Assembly: GCF_947179515.1 (NCBI RefSeq)
Contig: NC_067495.1
Coordinates: 65,955,411-66,019,410, forward strand
Direction: 5' to 3'
Source of the DNA: Apodemus sylvaticus
Lineage: Eukaryota; Chordata; Mammalia; Rodentia; Muridae
Length of the DNA: 64,000 bases
Shown: positions 29,750-40,179 of the stretch, one piece after another
Numbering within the stretch: position 1 is the first letter of the stretch
How the letters are laid out: each line of letters begins with the position of its first letter
Notes under the pieces: model-generated
The model's input: only the letters and a program-made list of their open reading frames with translations
Database searches by the model: none
Told to the model about the DNA's origin: nothing
Translations under genes and position numbers: made by a program

Positions 29750-31190
29750 CAAAGAAACAGAAAAGGACAGTGTTTGACAAGTAGTAAATGTAAAAAAAAA
29801 ATTTTGTTACTACTATTACTATTCTAATATGTTATTTGTTGTAAACGTAATTTTAGCAACCTATGTAATAAAATTCTAAATTACTATTCTGCTCTACTAT
29901 CCATTTAGTAGATTATAGGAGTTATATTCTAATCAATACCCGCAAGCAGTATGTACGTTCTCCAAAATTCCATAGAAAAAGGAAAACAGATTGGGCGGAG
30001 CCAACCAGTATACCTACTGTGAACACGGCATCTTGGAACTCATGCTAACCAGCAGATGAAATCATCATGATGTAGTCATTCTGCTTCCCTACCAAGAAAA
30101 CCGGTAACAATATGCTTGTGTAATCAGCAAACCACAGACTCTGGGGCTTCGAGATTTTCCAGATGATTTCCTTAATTGCTAAATGCTGTATCACAGTTCT
30201 GCTTAATGAGTTTTGAAATAGAAAATGTCAGCAAGAGAAGAGGCCTGGACATCTCTAACGTAGTGTGCTAAAATAACTCTATTCTTACAAAGTTGGGTGT
30301 GGGTGGGATTCTCGTGCGCTGTGTCCTTATTGTAGGAAGTGTTGATGTGTGTTTTGTGCTTCCTGTGCCTCCAACGTTACTTAGATCCTGTAAGATAAGC
30401 AGAGAGGTACAAGGTGTCTTGCTCCAGTGGAGGCTAGCCAGGAAAAGACATTAAATGCGGAGAAATTAAGTATTAGGCTGCGATACTGGTTCTGAGGTAT
30501 TTGGAATTGCAAAAGAAAGTAAGTAGGAGTGTTTGACAAGCCTGTTCATAGTGGACTGGGACTTCAGTTCCTTTACTTACTCAACAATGATGTACCAAGT
30601 AGTCGCCCTGCTCATCACAAGTATGCTAGTATGTATACCAATAGACACAATTCTACCTATCTGGACTCTATAGATGAGTCAGTGATATGATTTAAATATG
30701 AGAAAGAGAATATTCTAGATGAAGGGACAGAAAAAAATGAGGAGATCGAATACTGTATGACTTTCAGTGAAGGGCTTGCCGGGATGTAGTAGGGATATTA
30801 TGTCATTATGAAGGTGAAGGCTTTGGGGATTGTTTAAGTCTGTGGGTTCAGTGTTTAAGAGAGTGTAAGGAGTATGAACTTTGGAGTCATACTGCTTTGG
30901 TTTGGTCTTATCTCTGATTTGTTTCCCAAGTGCTGACTATTTTGTAAGTTTTCTCAAGGATACAATTTCATAGACATTTGAGTCAGGTGACTGTGGTCAT
31001 TAACCCTAGGACCAAGTGGCCTTAGACAGGCTGATCAATGTGCCACAAAATGCCAGTGGGAAGTCTTAGGGATGACAATAAACAGAAGGAAAGTAGGTTA
31101 GGAAAGAGAAAAAGCTAGACTGTGTGCCAGTTGTTAGGCTTCCAAGCATCTTTAAGGCAAACAGTGTATCTGCCTAGTCTTTCCTCATTC
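29750..31190. other. Repeat-poor segment of Atp7a intron 1
   Basis: About 1.4 kb whose only recognisable repeat is a weak MIR piece at about 30860-30960 (AACTTTGGAGTCATACTGC). It holds several isolated CpGs and motif-like strings (GGGCGGAGCC at 29994, AGATAAGC at 30393). Candidate regulatory sequence; no coding signal. Confidence 0.5.
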
Positions 31191-31195
31191 CTCTC

Positions 31196-31570
31196 CTTTT
31201 TTGGAGACAGGGTCTCATAAATTCATGCTGTTTTCAAACTAGCTATGAAGCTGAAGATGACAGCGACCTACTGATCCTCCTGCCTCCGTTACTTGAGTGT
31301 GTGTGTCACCATGTCTGCTTTATATACTGCTAGAGATCGAATCCAGGGCTTCACACAGGCTAGGCCAGGGCTCTGCCAACACACACCACTACTGGCCCTA
31401 ACCTTAGGTTCATTCTCTCTTTCTGAGAGAGGATCTCTTTCTGTACCTATGGCTGACCTCAAACTCCTTGTATAGTTCACGGGTATCAAACTTTACATGC
31501 AGCCCAATCTGTCCTTGAACTTGGCTCTACTCTGGCTTAGCCTCCTAAGTGCTAGGATTACAGAGGTAGG
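31196..31570 (-). repeat. Old B1, ID and B1 pieces, antisense
   Basis: B1F-like about 31196-31325, ID-like 31325-31400, and a B1F-like duplex about 31410-31570. Confidence 0.6.
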
Positions 31571-31573
31571 GAG

Positions 31574-31606
<33 letters not shown>

Positions 31607-31637
31607 TGTGTGCGCGCGTGCGCGCGCGCGCATGCGC
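31574..31637. repeat. (TG)n(CG)n alternating tract, 64 bp
   Basis: Uninterrupted purine-pyrimidine alternation: TG units with one TA, then TGCGCGCGTGCGCGCGCGCG and CATGCGC. Strongly Z-DNA-prone. Confidence 0.95.
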
Positions 31638-31904
31638 TTGTGCAATCTGCCATAGTTGATTGTGGTTCTGCAATACTATATTTCTCTTTCCCAAATATGA
31701 AGATAAACAACTACAGCTGCTTGCCCCATCCATTTGAGACCTGCTGCTGGTAGCTGTTTCATCTTGTCAATGTTTGTGACACTGGGAATGAGGCCCAGGC
31801 ACTTATGTGAGCTAGGCCAGCTGTCTGCCACTGAGATATGTCCACAGTTCTGGAAATGCACATTATGTTCTGCCTCAGAAGCGTGGGGTCAATTTTATAT
31901 TATC

Positions 31905-32215
31905 TTTCTTTTTTTTATCTGATATATTTTTTATTTACATTTCAAATGATTTCTCCTTTTCTGGCTCCCCACTCCCTGAAAGTCCCATAAGCCCTCTTCC
32001 CCCCCTTCGCCCATCCACCCCTTCCCACTTCTCTGTTCTGGTTTTGCCGTATACTCTTGCACTGAGTCTTTTCAGAACCAGGGGCCACTCCTCCATTCTT
32101 CTTGGACATCATTTAATATGTGGATTGTGTCTTGGGTATTCAAAGTTTCTAGGTTAATATCCACTTATTAGTGAGTGCATACCATGATTGATCTTTTGAG
32201 ACTAGGTTACCTCAT
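31905..32215 (-). mobile_element. L1 3'-end fragment, antisense
   Basis: TATTTACATTTCAAATGATTTC, C-rich block, GTCTTGGGTATTCAAAG and CACTTATTAGTGAGTGCAT. Same family and orientation as the 28770 fragment. Confidence 0.88.
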
Positions 32216-32382
32216 TATTATCTTTCATAATTGAAGCAACTGGCCAGACCAGTTGTGTCTTAGTTTTCTGTTGCTCCTAAACACAATTTGGATAGAGGTT
32301 TATGAAGCAAGAGCTGTTTGTAACCTGTGTTTGTTTTCCTGTTGCCTCATGAATGCCTGTCATGACCTGCATTTTCTCACTT

Positions 32383-32515
32383 ATTTTTTCTTTGTTTTGT
32401 GGAGTTAGGGTTTCTCTGTGTAGCCCTGGCTGCCCTGGAACTCACTTAGTAGTTCAAGCTGACCTCGAACTGAGATCCACCTGCCTCTGCCTCTGCCTCT
32501 GAAGTGCCCAGCTTA
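32383..32515 (-). repeat. B1 SINE, antisense
   Basis: GGAGTTAGGGTTTCTCTGTG to AAGTGCCCAGCTT, with a CTCTGCCTCTGCC internal expansion and a deletion near the 5' end. Confidence 0.85.
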
Positions 32516-32689
32516 TTTTCTCGCTTTTCACCTTTGGGTTTGCTGTGTTACCATGTTCTCGGAGGGTTTGATACCACTTGACAGCACCGTCCTGGCCCTT
32601 TTTAGTTCTCCCCACCCCACCAATCAGGTAGAAATGATAAGATCACCTTTGTCTCTTGTTGTGATCATCTCTATCTTATTTTATTTCTT

Positions 32690-32975
32690 TGATTTTAGGT
32701 TTTGAGACAAGTCTCCCTATGTAGCTCTGACTTGCTCTCTAGTCCAAGATGGTCTTGAACTTTTGGTAATTCTCATAAATCTGCCTCCCAAGTTCTGGGT
32801 TTATAGACAATTGAGTAGCAACACCTGGGAAAAGTGGCTTTGGGCCTGATTTTGTTTTTGTTTTTGACTCAAGGTCTCACTATATCCTAGGCCTGTTTAA
32901 CACTCCCTATGTAGATTAGACTAGCCTAGAACTCACAGCAATTCCCCTGTCTCAGCCTCCTGAGTGCTGGGATCA
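32690..32975 (-). repeat. Two old B1 copies, antisense
   Basis: About 32690-32830 and 32845-32975 (CAGCCTCCTGAGTGCTGGG). Confidence 0.65.
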
Positions 32976-33214
32976 TAATTGGGAATCACGTTTAACATGA
33001 GGAGCTGCTTCTTCACTTATAATTTTCAAAAGCTGAGTAACATAGGTTTATTAAGAAAACATGAAAAAGAGCTCTTACAGGGGAGGGGTTACCAGGGAGA
33101 AATACCCAGTTACTGTAAAATTTTGTAAATATTCCTTTGTGTATGTACATATACGTGTTCCATGTCATACGTGTAGGGGTGAGAGAACAACTTAGAGGAA
33201 TTAGTTTTCTTCTT

Positions 33215-33560
33215 CTTCTTCACTGAGACTCTCATGTAGGGTGTATGATAGGAAGGGGATTCATCAGAGAGAAGACGCTTTTGGAACCAACTTGGCGCAG
33301 TCAGGAGCTGAGGTTTCTAGACATGCCAGTAGATCCTGATCTGCAAGTTTGAGATGCTCTACCTTCGAACTGTTGCGCTCTGCGAAGCCTCTGGACATGG
33401 GATTGTGCAATGGTGGGCCCGAAAGCTGCCCAGGTTGTGCTTCTTTCTTCAGGCGGTTTACCTGCTGTGTACAGACAGGCAGGAGGACTCCTGCCAAGGC
33501 CACCACTTGGATCTTTTCCTTGTCCATCTCATCTCAAGGTTTCTTTTAAACCCAACAGAC
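33215..33560 (-). other. Unassigned GC-richer block with an 87-codon antisense ORF
   Basis: Non-repeat segment with more G+C and CpG than its surroundings. On the minus strand an ATG at 33527 in a good context (GAGATGG) opens an 87-residue frame ending at 33264. A TGA lies just upstream in frame, and an A/G-rich tract (GAAGAAGAAGAAGAAAA on the minus strand) lies about 45 bp after the stop. The product starts MDKEKIQVVALAG, then a basic middle and a C-terminus KLVPKASSL. I do not recognise it. It could be an old retrocopy of a small gene, or a chance ORF. Confidence 0.3.
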
Positions 33561-33721
33561 AACCATTAGGTGTTTGTGTGTGTGTGAGAATGTCAAGAAG
33601 TTATATCCGTTTTCTTGCTCTATTTAGTCTATACTCGCTAGTAAAATGGCAGTGCCTGCTCTGTCTAACATGGAGGTTATAAATGTTCAAGTACAGTAAC
33701 CTTATGTAAAACACTTTGTAA

Positions 33722-33910
33722 AACGGTGGTGGTGGCGGTGCACGCCTGTAATCCCAGTACTTTGGGGGGCAGAGGCAGGTGGATTTCTGAGTTTGAGGCC
33801 AGCCTGGTCTAGAGTTCCAGGATAGCCAGGGCTACACACAGAAACCCTGTGTCGAAAAAACCAAATCCAAAAAACAAAATAAAGAACCCCAAAAAACAAA
33901 AAACAAACCC
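33722..33910 (+). repeat. B1 SINE, sense
   Basis: GGTGGTGGCGGTGCACGCC to CCCTGTGTCGAAAAAACC and a long A/C tail. ACTTTGTA flanks both sides. Confidence 0.93.
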
Positions 33911-33989
33911 ACTTTGTAGATAGATCATAATGTGGTTGCGCAAAGGGTGAGCTGATAGCCACTCTGATTATGTCGTGTAGTAGTGGGAA

Positions 33990-34140
33990 GTGGAGTCTAA
34001 AGTTTATCTTTTAGTTCTGCTGCTAACAGTCCAACCTTGAGCAAATTAGTTGGCATTTTCAGACTGTTTCTTCATCTGTAAGTTAAAGTCGATAATGCCA
34101 TCCCTATCTGTCTACAAAGTTGCGGTTTGTAAATTTGTAT
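33990..34140 (+). repeat. MIR, sense
   Basis: CCTTGAGCAAATTAGTTGG, CAGACTGTTTCTTCATCTGT and AAGTCGATAATGCC match the conserved MIR core. Confidence 0.85.
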
Positions 34141-34159
34141 CTCTCTCATATTACATCCC

Positions 34160-34735
34160 AACTGCAGTGTCCCTTCTCTCCCTTCCTCCTAGCCCTCCTC
34201 CCTTCTTCCCTCTCCCTCAGATTTCCCCTCCTCCATTTCCCTTCAGGAAAGAGCAGGCTTTGTGATATCAATTGTACACAGAAGAAAAAGCTACAGTAAG
34301 ACTGGACACATCCCCTTATTAAGTCTGGAGAAGGTGACACTGTAGGAGGGAAAAGGGTCCCCCAAACAGGCAGAAGAGTCAGGGACAGCCTCCCCCAGCC
34401 CCCTGTTAGGAGTCCCACAAGAGCACAAAGCTGTTCCAGCAGAATGTGTGTGCAGAGGATGCAGGCAGACCCGTGGAGGCTCCCTGGCTGGTGGTTGCTC
34501 TCCGTGAGCCCTGACGAGCCTGCACAGTTCATTCCGTGGCTGTGTTCTCATGGTGCCCTTGTTCCCCTTGGCTTCTACAGTCCTTCCTTCCCCTCTTCCG
34601 TGGGTTACCCTGAGCTCTGCCTAAGGTTTGGCTGTGGGGCTTTGTGTCTGTTTCCATCAGCTGCTGGAGGAAGCCTCTCTGATGACCACAGGACAAGGCA
34701 TCTATCTATGAGGATAGCAGAACATTAGTTGGATT
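34160..34735 (-). mobile_element. L1 (Lx-like) fragment, antisense
   Basis: CT-rich block, then CATCAGCTGCTGGAGGAAGC, CTCTGATGACCACAGG and a CTATGAGGATAGCAGAACA end: the complement of a characteristic Lx-type L1 segment. A 128-codon minus-strand reading frame lies in it but has no protein-domain features I recognise. Confidence 0.78.
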
Positions 34736-34744
34736 CATTTTATT

Positions 34745-34897
34745 GCTTTTTTTGTTGCTTTGTTGTTTTTTGAGACAGAGTTTCTCTGTGTAGCCCTGGC
34801 TTTCCTGCAACTCACTCTGTAGAGCAGGCTGGCCTCGGAACTCAGAGATCCACCTGCCTTTGCCTGAGATTAAAGGCATGCGCCACCAATGTCCTGA
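34745..34897 (-). repeat. B1 SINE, antisense
   Basis: TTGAGACAGAGTTTCTCTG to GGCATGCGCCACCAATGTCC, with a deletion after CTGCCTTTGCCT. Confidence 0.9.
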
Positions 34898-35244
34898 GAA
34901 GTATTTTTTTAATCATATTTGTGTGTGTAAAATGTACCATTGTAACCATTGTTTGAATTTTTCCATCTTTTGAGATAGGATTTCCCTCTTTCTACTTCTT
35001 TGTGGCTGGTGGATTGAGCGCTGGTTTTCAGGCCTGTGTGGTGGTAAGTGCTTTACCCTGGAGCCACCAAGAAATCCTTAATTTAAATAAGAATGGACCC
35101 AAAGTTTAAGAGGAGCAAAAGTGTTTGTGTGGAGAGAAGCTATAAGTGCTTCCTGGAAGAGGAAAGGGGAAAATTCACGTTGCAAAAGAAAAAAGAAAAA
35201 AAAAAGAAAAAAGACAAGAAAACTACTGAGCACGAGCTTGTTAA

Positions 35245-35380
35245 GAGCTTCAGTGAGAGGCTGCAGAGGATGATTCTGCGGTAAGAGCTCTCTCTGCCCC
35301 TCTGGAGGACCTGAGTTTGACTCCCAGTGCCTACATGAGAAGCTCAGGATCACCTGTAACTCCAGCTCTATATAAATATA
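35245..35380 (+). repeat. B3-type SINE, sense
   Basis: GGACCTGAGTTTGACTCCC, CACCTGTAACTCCAGC. Confidence 0.7.
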
Positions 35381-35651
35381 GTCTAAAACAAAAATTGCAT
35401 TAAGAGAGTATTATTTTGTCTGTGAAATTACAAAGACAAACAAACCCAAAAACCCCAGCTCCTTTTCCTATTATATTTTAAACATCATCCTAATGATAAA
35501 TAAGTTGGGAAGGCCGTGAATGAAATTTGTGTCTACATAGGAAGAAGCACTTAGGGTTTGATGTGGTCTGACGCTTCAGATATGTATCCCTTGGGGATTT
35601 GGGAATGAAACCCTTAGGTATAGCCCGGACACTGCTGTACTTACACATTTT

Positions 35652-36000
35652 CCTTTTTTTTTTTTTTTGAATTTTTTTTTCTGAGACAGGTTTTCTCTGG
35701 ATAATCCTGGCTGCTGTCCTGGAACTCACTCTGTAGACCAGGCTGGCCTCTAACTCAGAAATCTGCCTACCTCTGCCTCCCATGTGCTGGGATAACAGGC
35801 GTGCGCCACCACCGCCAGTGTCACACCACTTTCAATTATATTTATTTCTAAAATGTATGTGGAACTGTTTGTATCTCTACCCTGTGTGTATAGTGCCTGC
35901 TGAGACCAGAAAAGGGCTTTGAATCTGCTTGAACTGGAGTTTAACTTTGTTATGGGAAGCAAATTAATATCCTCTGCAAGAGAAGCCAGTACCCCTAATT
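35652..36000 (-). repeat. B1 and old B3, antisense
   Basis: B1 at 35652-35818 with a CTGCTG insertion; B3-like at about 35840-36000. Confidence 0.8.
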
Positions 36001-36189
36001 GCTGTTCCAAGTCACTTTCGCTTTCAAAGGGAAGTGTCAGTGAGAAAACACTCTGCAGATTCAGTTTTTAGCTAGAAGTTTTTAATTCAGCCTGTCCCTA
36101 TGTGTGCACATGCATGTGTATGTATGTGCAGTATTCACCAAAGGTGGAAAGAAAACCCACAGTACAAAAGTACTTTACACATTTATTTC

Positions 36190-36472
36190 AAGCCAGGCTT
36201 TGTAGCATATATTTGCATTCTTAGCACTTTGGAGGCTGAGGCAGAATTGTGAGTTCTAGTCTAATCTGGGCTGCAGAATGTGGGGCCCTGTCTCAAAAAA
36301 AAAATCAAAATGAAAAATACTTCTTTGTTGTTTTTGAGACAGAGTCTTGCTATGTAACCTTGGCTGTCCTGGAACTCACTCTGTAGATCAGGCTGGCCTC
36401 CAACTCGCAGAGATTCTCCTACCTCTACCTCCCAAGGGCTGGCATTAAAGTTGTATGCCACCATCCTTCCTG
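36190..36472. repeat. Old B1 (sense) facing B1 (antisense)
   Basis: Sense B1F-like at about 36190-36300 ending CTGTCTCAAAAAAA, then antisense B1 at about 36325-36472. The two form a tail-to-tail pair. Confidence 0.8.
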
Positions 36473-36574
36473 CTCTTCAAATATTTAATGGAACATACTA
36501 GACCAAAATTTAAAATGGAGTTGTAGCTTTACTCCCCCACAGGTTTTAGAATCAAAATGTCCATTCTAGGACTG

Positions 36575-36651
36575 GGCTGTGTGGTTGTGTGGCTGTGTGG
36601 CTGTGGGGCTGTGTGGCTGTGTGGCTGTGGGGCTGTGGGGCTGTGGGGCTG
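36575..36651. repeat. 8-bp tandem repeat (GGCTGTGK)9
   Basis: Nine 8-bp units of GGCTGTGT or GGCTGTGG (one GGTTGTGT), plus a partial tenth. The T and G variants are interspersed, not a single block. Confidence 0.95.
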
Positions 36652-36867
36652 ATTGCAAGCACAACAAAAAAGGTGACTCATCCTTTAAAGCAAATTAACT
36701 AAAGGCAGGAATTGACTTTGTGAAAACAGCTTATCCAGATGGGGAAAATAGCTTTCTTTTAGGTAGATCTATCTTTTACAAACAAATTATCAAACAATGA
36801 AACTCAGGAGTAGATTCTGGATGGAACATTCTTCCAGTGAATCATGATGAATTTGCATCTTTTTTTC

Positions 36868-36925
36868 CAGTGTTAGAGATTGAACACCCTGCATAAGTTA
36901 GGCTCTACCGCCCTGAATTTCGACG
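36868..36925 (-). repeat. ID-like fragment, antisense
   Basis: AGTGTTAGAGATTGAACACC and AGGCTCTACCGCCC are diverged ID/tRNA-like strings. Confidence 0.5.
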
Positions 36926-37675
36926 TGAAATACCCTAAATAGTAAGTGTTATTCTTTTTTTATTGTTATAAAAATTATAATATGAGTCCAACTTTATTTT
37001 TTAATTTATATATTTATCCTATAGACAACTGTAAGGATATATACAAAATAGCTATAGTCAGATCTTGGCTAATTGCTTCTTTTTTTTTTATATTCTTTCA
37101 ATGACTTCTGAATTTTCTGAGAGTCATTATATTTATAATGAGAAAAAATTTAAGTCGAGGAACTGCAGGAATGTGTCCCATACCTGGCTAAATAATAGAT
37201 TCTTTTTTATGATTTATTTTTTTTATGTATATGTGTAAGTGCTTAGTAAGCGTTATTCTTAGTGGCAGTTTGTCTTGTTCTGCTATTCCCACTTTGAGAC
37301 AGGGTTTCTCTGGTCCTATAACTTGCCTGACTCCCAAAACAACACAATTAACCTGGCCCCCAAAACTATACAATTCAGTCAACTAATATAGTTAGAGCAG
37401 CCATTTGAAATGGAGTATATTTATATGTATTTATCCCCCACAAGAAAATGGGGGAAAAATCAATGACTAAACTAACAATTAGCTTTATGTCTTCTTACGT
37501 AACTGTCTGTTACGTGCATTCAGTCATACCTAGACTAAGAGAAAACATTTGCGAAATATGTTTTGGCAAAGACTCACATAGAATAAACTTTTGAAATCCT
37601 CAACATTTAACACTGAGAAAATAACTAAATAATAAAGTGGCTAAGGCTATAGAGCTTCCACTTAGAATATATAAA
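36926..37675. other. A+T-rich intron sequence
   Basis: Mostly unique. A short antisense B1 scrap (TTTGAGACAGGGTTTCTC at about 37293) and possible B3 remnant (37200-37270). No gene seen. Confidence 0.5.
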
Positions 37676-37677
37676 GA

Positions 37678-37825
37678 TGCTAGCTGGGCTTGGTGGCACA
37701 TGCCTTTAATCCCGATACTCAAGAGGCATTGGCAGGCAGATATCTGGGTTCCAGGCTAGCCCAGTGTACAGAGTAAGTTTCAGGATAGCCAGGGCTATAC
37801 TGAAATACCCATCTCAAAAAAAAAT
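37678..37825 (+). repeat. B1 SINE, sense
   Basis: GCTGGGCTTGGTGGCACATG to CATCTCAAAAAAAAA. Confidence 0.88.
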
Positions 37826-37959
37826 ATCCCAGATAGCGGGAGGCCTATGGGAAACTTTTGTATTTTCTGGTCAATTTTCTTATGACCTTAAGAATGCCCT
37901 AAAAATAAAGTTATTTAAGAAAACACAAATTATATTATTCGAGTGTGTAAAAATGTATA

Positions 37960-38580
37960 ACAAAACTGGCAGCTATGCAGAGCAACTAGAATATTTATTG
38001 CTGGTGAGTAGGAGAGGAAAAGCAATGCTTCCACTGAAGAGAAAATACCTAGCTGCAGTTTCTGGTGTAATTACCTGTATTTATCATCTACCTCACAGTC
38101 CTCCTTCTAGGTATCTGCCAAGAGAAATGAAGGCTCAGGTTCACAAAAAAAGCTCTACTTGGGTACTAAGGCTGTAGCTCACAGTACCCTTCTGCTTTAG
38201 AAACCTAACAATACAATAACCCTTGTTTAAATAACACAAATGTTATTTAGCACTAGTCACCAAACTTGGAAACAGGCCACTTCTTTCAACCAGTGAAACA
38301 GATAGGCAAATGGTTGCACCCCATGCTATGGTATGCTACTCTTTGATAAAAAAGAAAACTGCCTGGTTGATTCATATAATTATGTCACTGAATCTCTAAA
38401 ACTGCAGTTTGCTGAATGAAAGAAGCCAGCTTCAAAAGTTTGCATAGTGCAAAATTCCATTTATATGACAATTCCAGAAAAGCAAAACTAAGTAGGAAAA
38501 CACTGGGTGCCAGGTTTCAGGGAACAGGAAGTACTGGGTATAAAGTAAAGGAGCAGCATGAGATCTTTGGCTGTCCCCTC
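37960..38580 (+). mobile_element. Ancient mammalian L1 3' region, sense
   Basis: Diverged order typical of old L1M: CCTTCTAGGTATCTGCCAAG, CAACCAGTGAAACAGATAGG, GCTATGGTATGCTACTC, GCTGAATGAAAGAAGCCAG, then CATTTATATGACAATTCC and a weak CCAGGTTTCAGGGAACAGG. No open frame survives. Confidence 0.82.
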
Positions 38581-38791
38581 CTCCCTCGTCTCTCCCCTAG
38601 CCCCTTCCCAGTCTTTCATCCTTATTTTTCTTGCCAGCTCACACTAAATCAATGGATAAATGGTTGGCATTAACACTTGCTTTGGTTTGCTAGTTCTCCT
38701 AGGAAGACTTTCAGGTTGTCTTCCTTATACTATCAATACTATATGAAGGGCGGTTCAGGTAAAGAAAGTGGCAGTGGTGGCACATGCTTTT

Positions 38792-39376
38792 TTTTTTATT
38801 AGATATTTTGTTTTATTTATTTACTTATTTATTTATTTTTAGATTTATTTATTTACTTTTTATTCATATGAGTACACTGTAGTTATCTTCAGACACACCA
38901 GAAGAGGGCATCGGATCCCATTACACATGGTTGTGAGGCACCATGTGGTTGCTGGAATTGAACTCAGGACCTCTTGAAGAGCAGTCAGTGCTTTTAACTG
39001 CTGAGCCATCTCTCCAGCCCTAGATATTTTCTTTATTTACATTTCAAATGGTTTCCCCCCTAGAAAACCCCCATCCCCCTTCGCCCTGCTCACCAATCCA
39101 CCCACTCCTGCTTCCCTGTCCTGGCATTCCTCTATACTGGGGTGTCAAGCCTTCTCAGAACCAAGGGCCTCTCATCCCTTTGATGTCCAACAGTGGGGAA
39201 CAAAATACCCATGGGAGGAGATACAGAGACAAACTGTGAAGCAGAGTCTGAGGGAAAGACCATCCAGAGACTACCCTATTTGAGGATCTATCCCACATAC
39301 AGTTACCAAACCCAGACATTATTATGTATGCTAACGCGTGCTTACTGACAGGAGCCTGATAATAGTTGTCTCCTGA
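38792..39376. mobile_element. 5'-inverted (twin-primed) L1 insertion
   Basis: Perfect target duplication GTGGCACATGCTTTT at 38777-38791 and 39377-39391. The left part is antisense L1 3' end (TTATTAGATATTTTG, then C-rich block to about 39180). The right part is sense L1 (GGGGAACAAAATACCCATGG to ACAGGAGCCTGATAATAG). The opposite orientations meeting at about 39180-39195 are the mark of twin priming. Confidence 0.9.
38838..39020 (-). repeat. B2 SINE, antisense, inserted in the L1
   Basis: AGATTTATTTATTTAC to GCCATCTCTCCAGCCC. TAGATATTTT occurs on both sides of it, as target duplication within the L1 3' end. Confidence 0.92.
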
Positions 39377-39490
39377 GTGGCACATGCTTTTAATCCTAGC
39401 ACTTGGGAGGCAGAGGTTGGCTATCTTTGTGAGTTCAAGGCCAGCCTGGCTATAAGCTAGCTCCAGGACAGGCAGACATAGAAAAAATCT

Positions 39491-39520
39491 GTCTGGGGGT
39501 GGGGGGGGGAAAGGGGGGAA
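39491..39520 (+). repeat. G-rich run with quadruplex potential
   Basis: Five G, T, nine G, AAA, six G on the plus strand, at the decayed tail of the split B1. Confidence 0.85.
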
Positions 39521-39718
39521 ACAGAAAAAACAAGATGTTATTTACCACCCCTATGTGGAAAGCCATAGAAATGTCTTATTTAGCTAAACATAGAGAATCA
39601 CAAGTGTTTATCACACAGCATAATATAGACTTTTTATTTCAGTGAGCATTGGTGGTTCTATCAGATAAACGTACCATGATTAAGTGTTGTTTAGACTTTG
39701 CATCTGTTAATTCTTCAG

Positions 39719-39873
39719 CCGGTCAGTAGTGGTGCATGCCTGTAGTCCCAGCACTTGGGAGGCAGAGGCAGGCGGATTTCTGAATTCGAGGCCAGCCTGG
39801 TCTACAGAGAGAGTTCCAGGACAGCCAGGGCTACACAGAGAAACTCTGTCTCAAAAAAACCAAAAAAAAAAAA
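39719..39873 (+). repeat. B1 SINE, sense
   Basis: GCCGGTCAGTAGTGGTGCATG to CTCTGTCTCAAAAAAACC. Confidence 0.93.
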
Positions 39874-40179
39874 TCTGCAAGTGTAAGGCCTGCTTAAGTT
39901 CCCTGGTCCCTTGGAGAAATCATTTATCCAGGCAGCCAGAAAGTAAGGGAGATGCTTTTCTTTTACTAGTACCCTGAGCATTCATATCATATACAGAACA
40001 AGATATAATAACAAGAACATAATTTTTAATAACTTTTTAAAGTGCATTCTGCTGATCCCTACTATGCCCTGCATAACGTACTATAACTTCACCTTTGCTA
40101 CTCCCCTTTCTACTCTGTTTCCCACACCATGCCTTTGTTGTTGTTTACAAGCCTTATTAATTTCTAGTATCTTTTTTCT

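Larger units (their letters stand above)
38765..39500 (+). repeat. B1 SINE (sense) split by an L1
   Basis: The B1 start GCAGTGGTGGCACATGC is at 38771-38787. The rest resumes at 39392 (AATCCTAGCACTTGGGAGG) and ends near CTGTCTGGGGG at 39495. An L1 with its own 15-bp duplication lies between. Confidence 0.9.

Noticed and set aside
34146..34532. 128-codon minus-strand ORF
   Set aside because: It lies within an antisense Lx-like L1 fragment and shows no known domain.
37764..38177. 137-codon ORF
   Set aside because: It runs from a B1 into an ancient L1 fragment; no protein family features.
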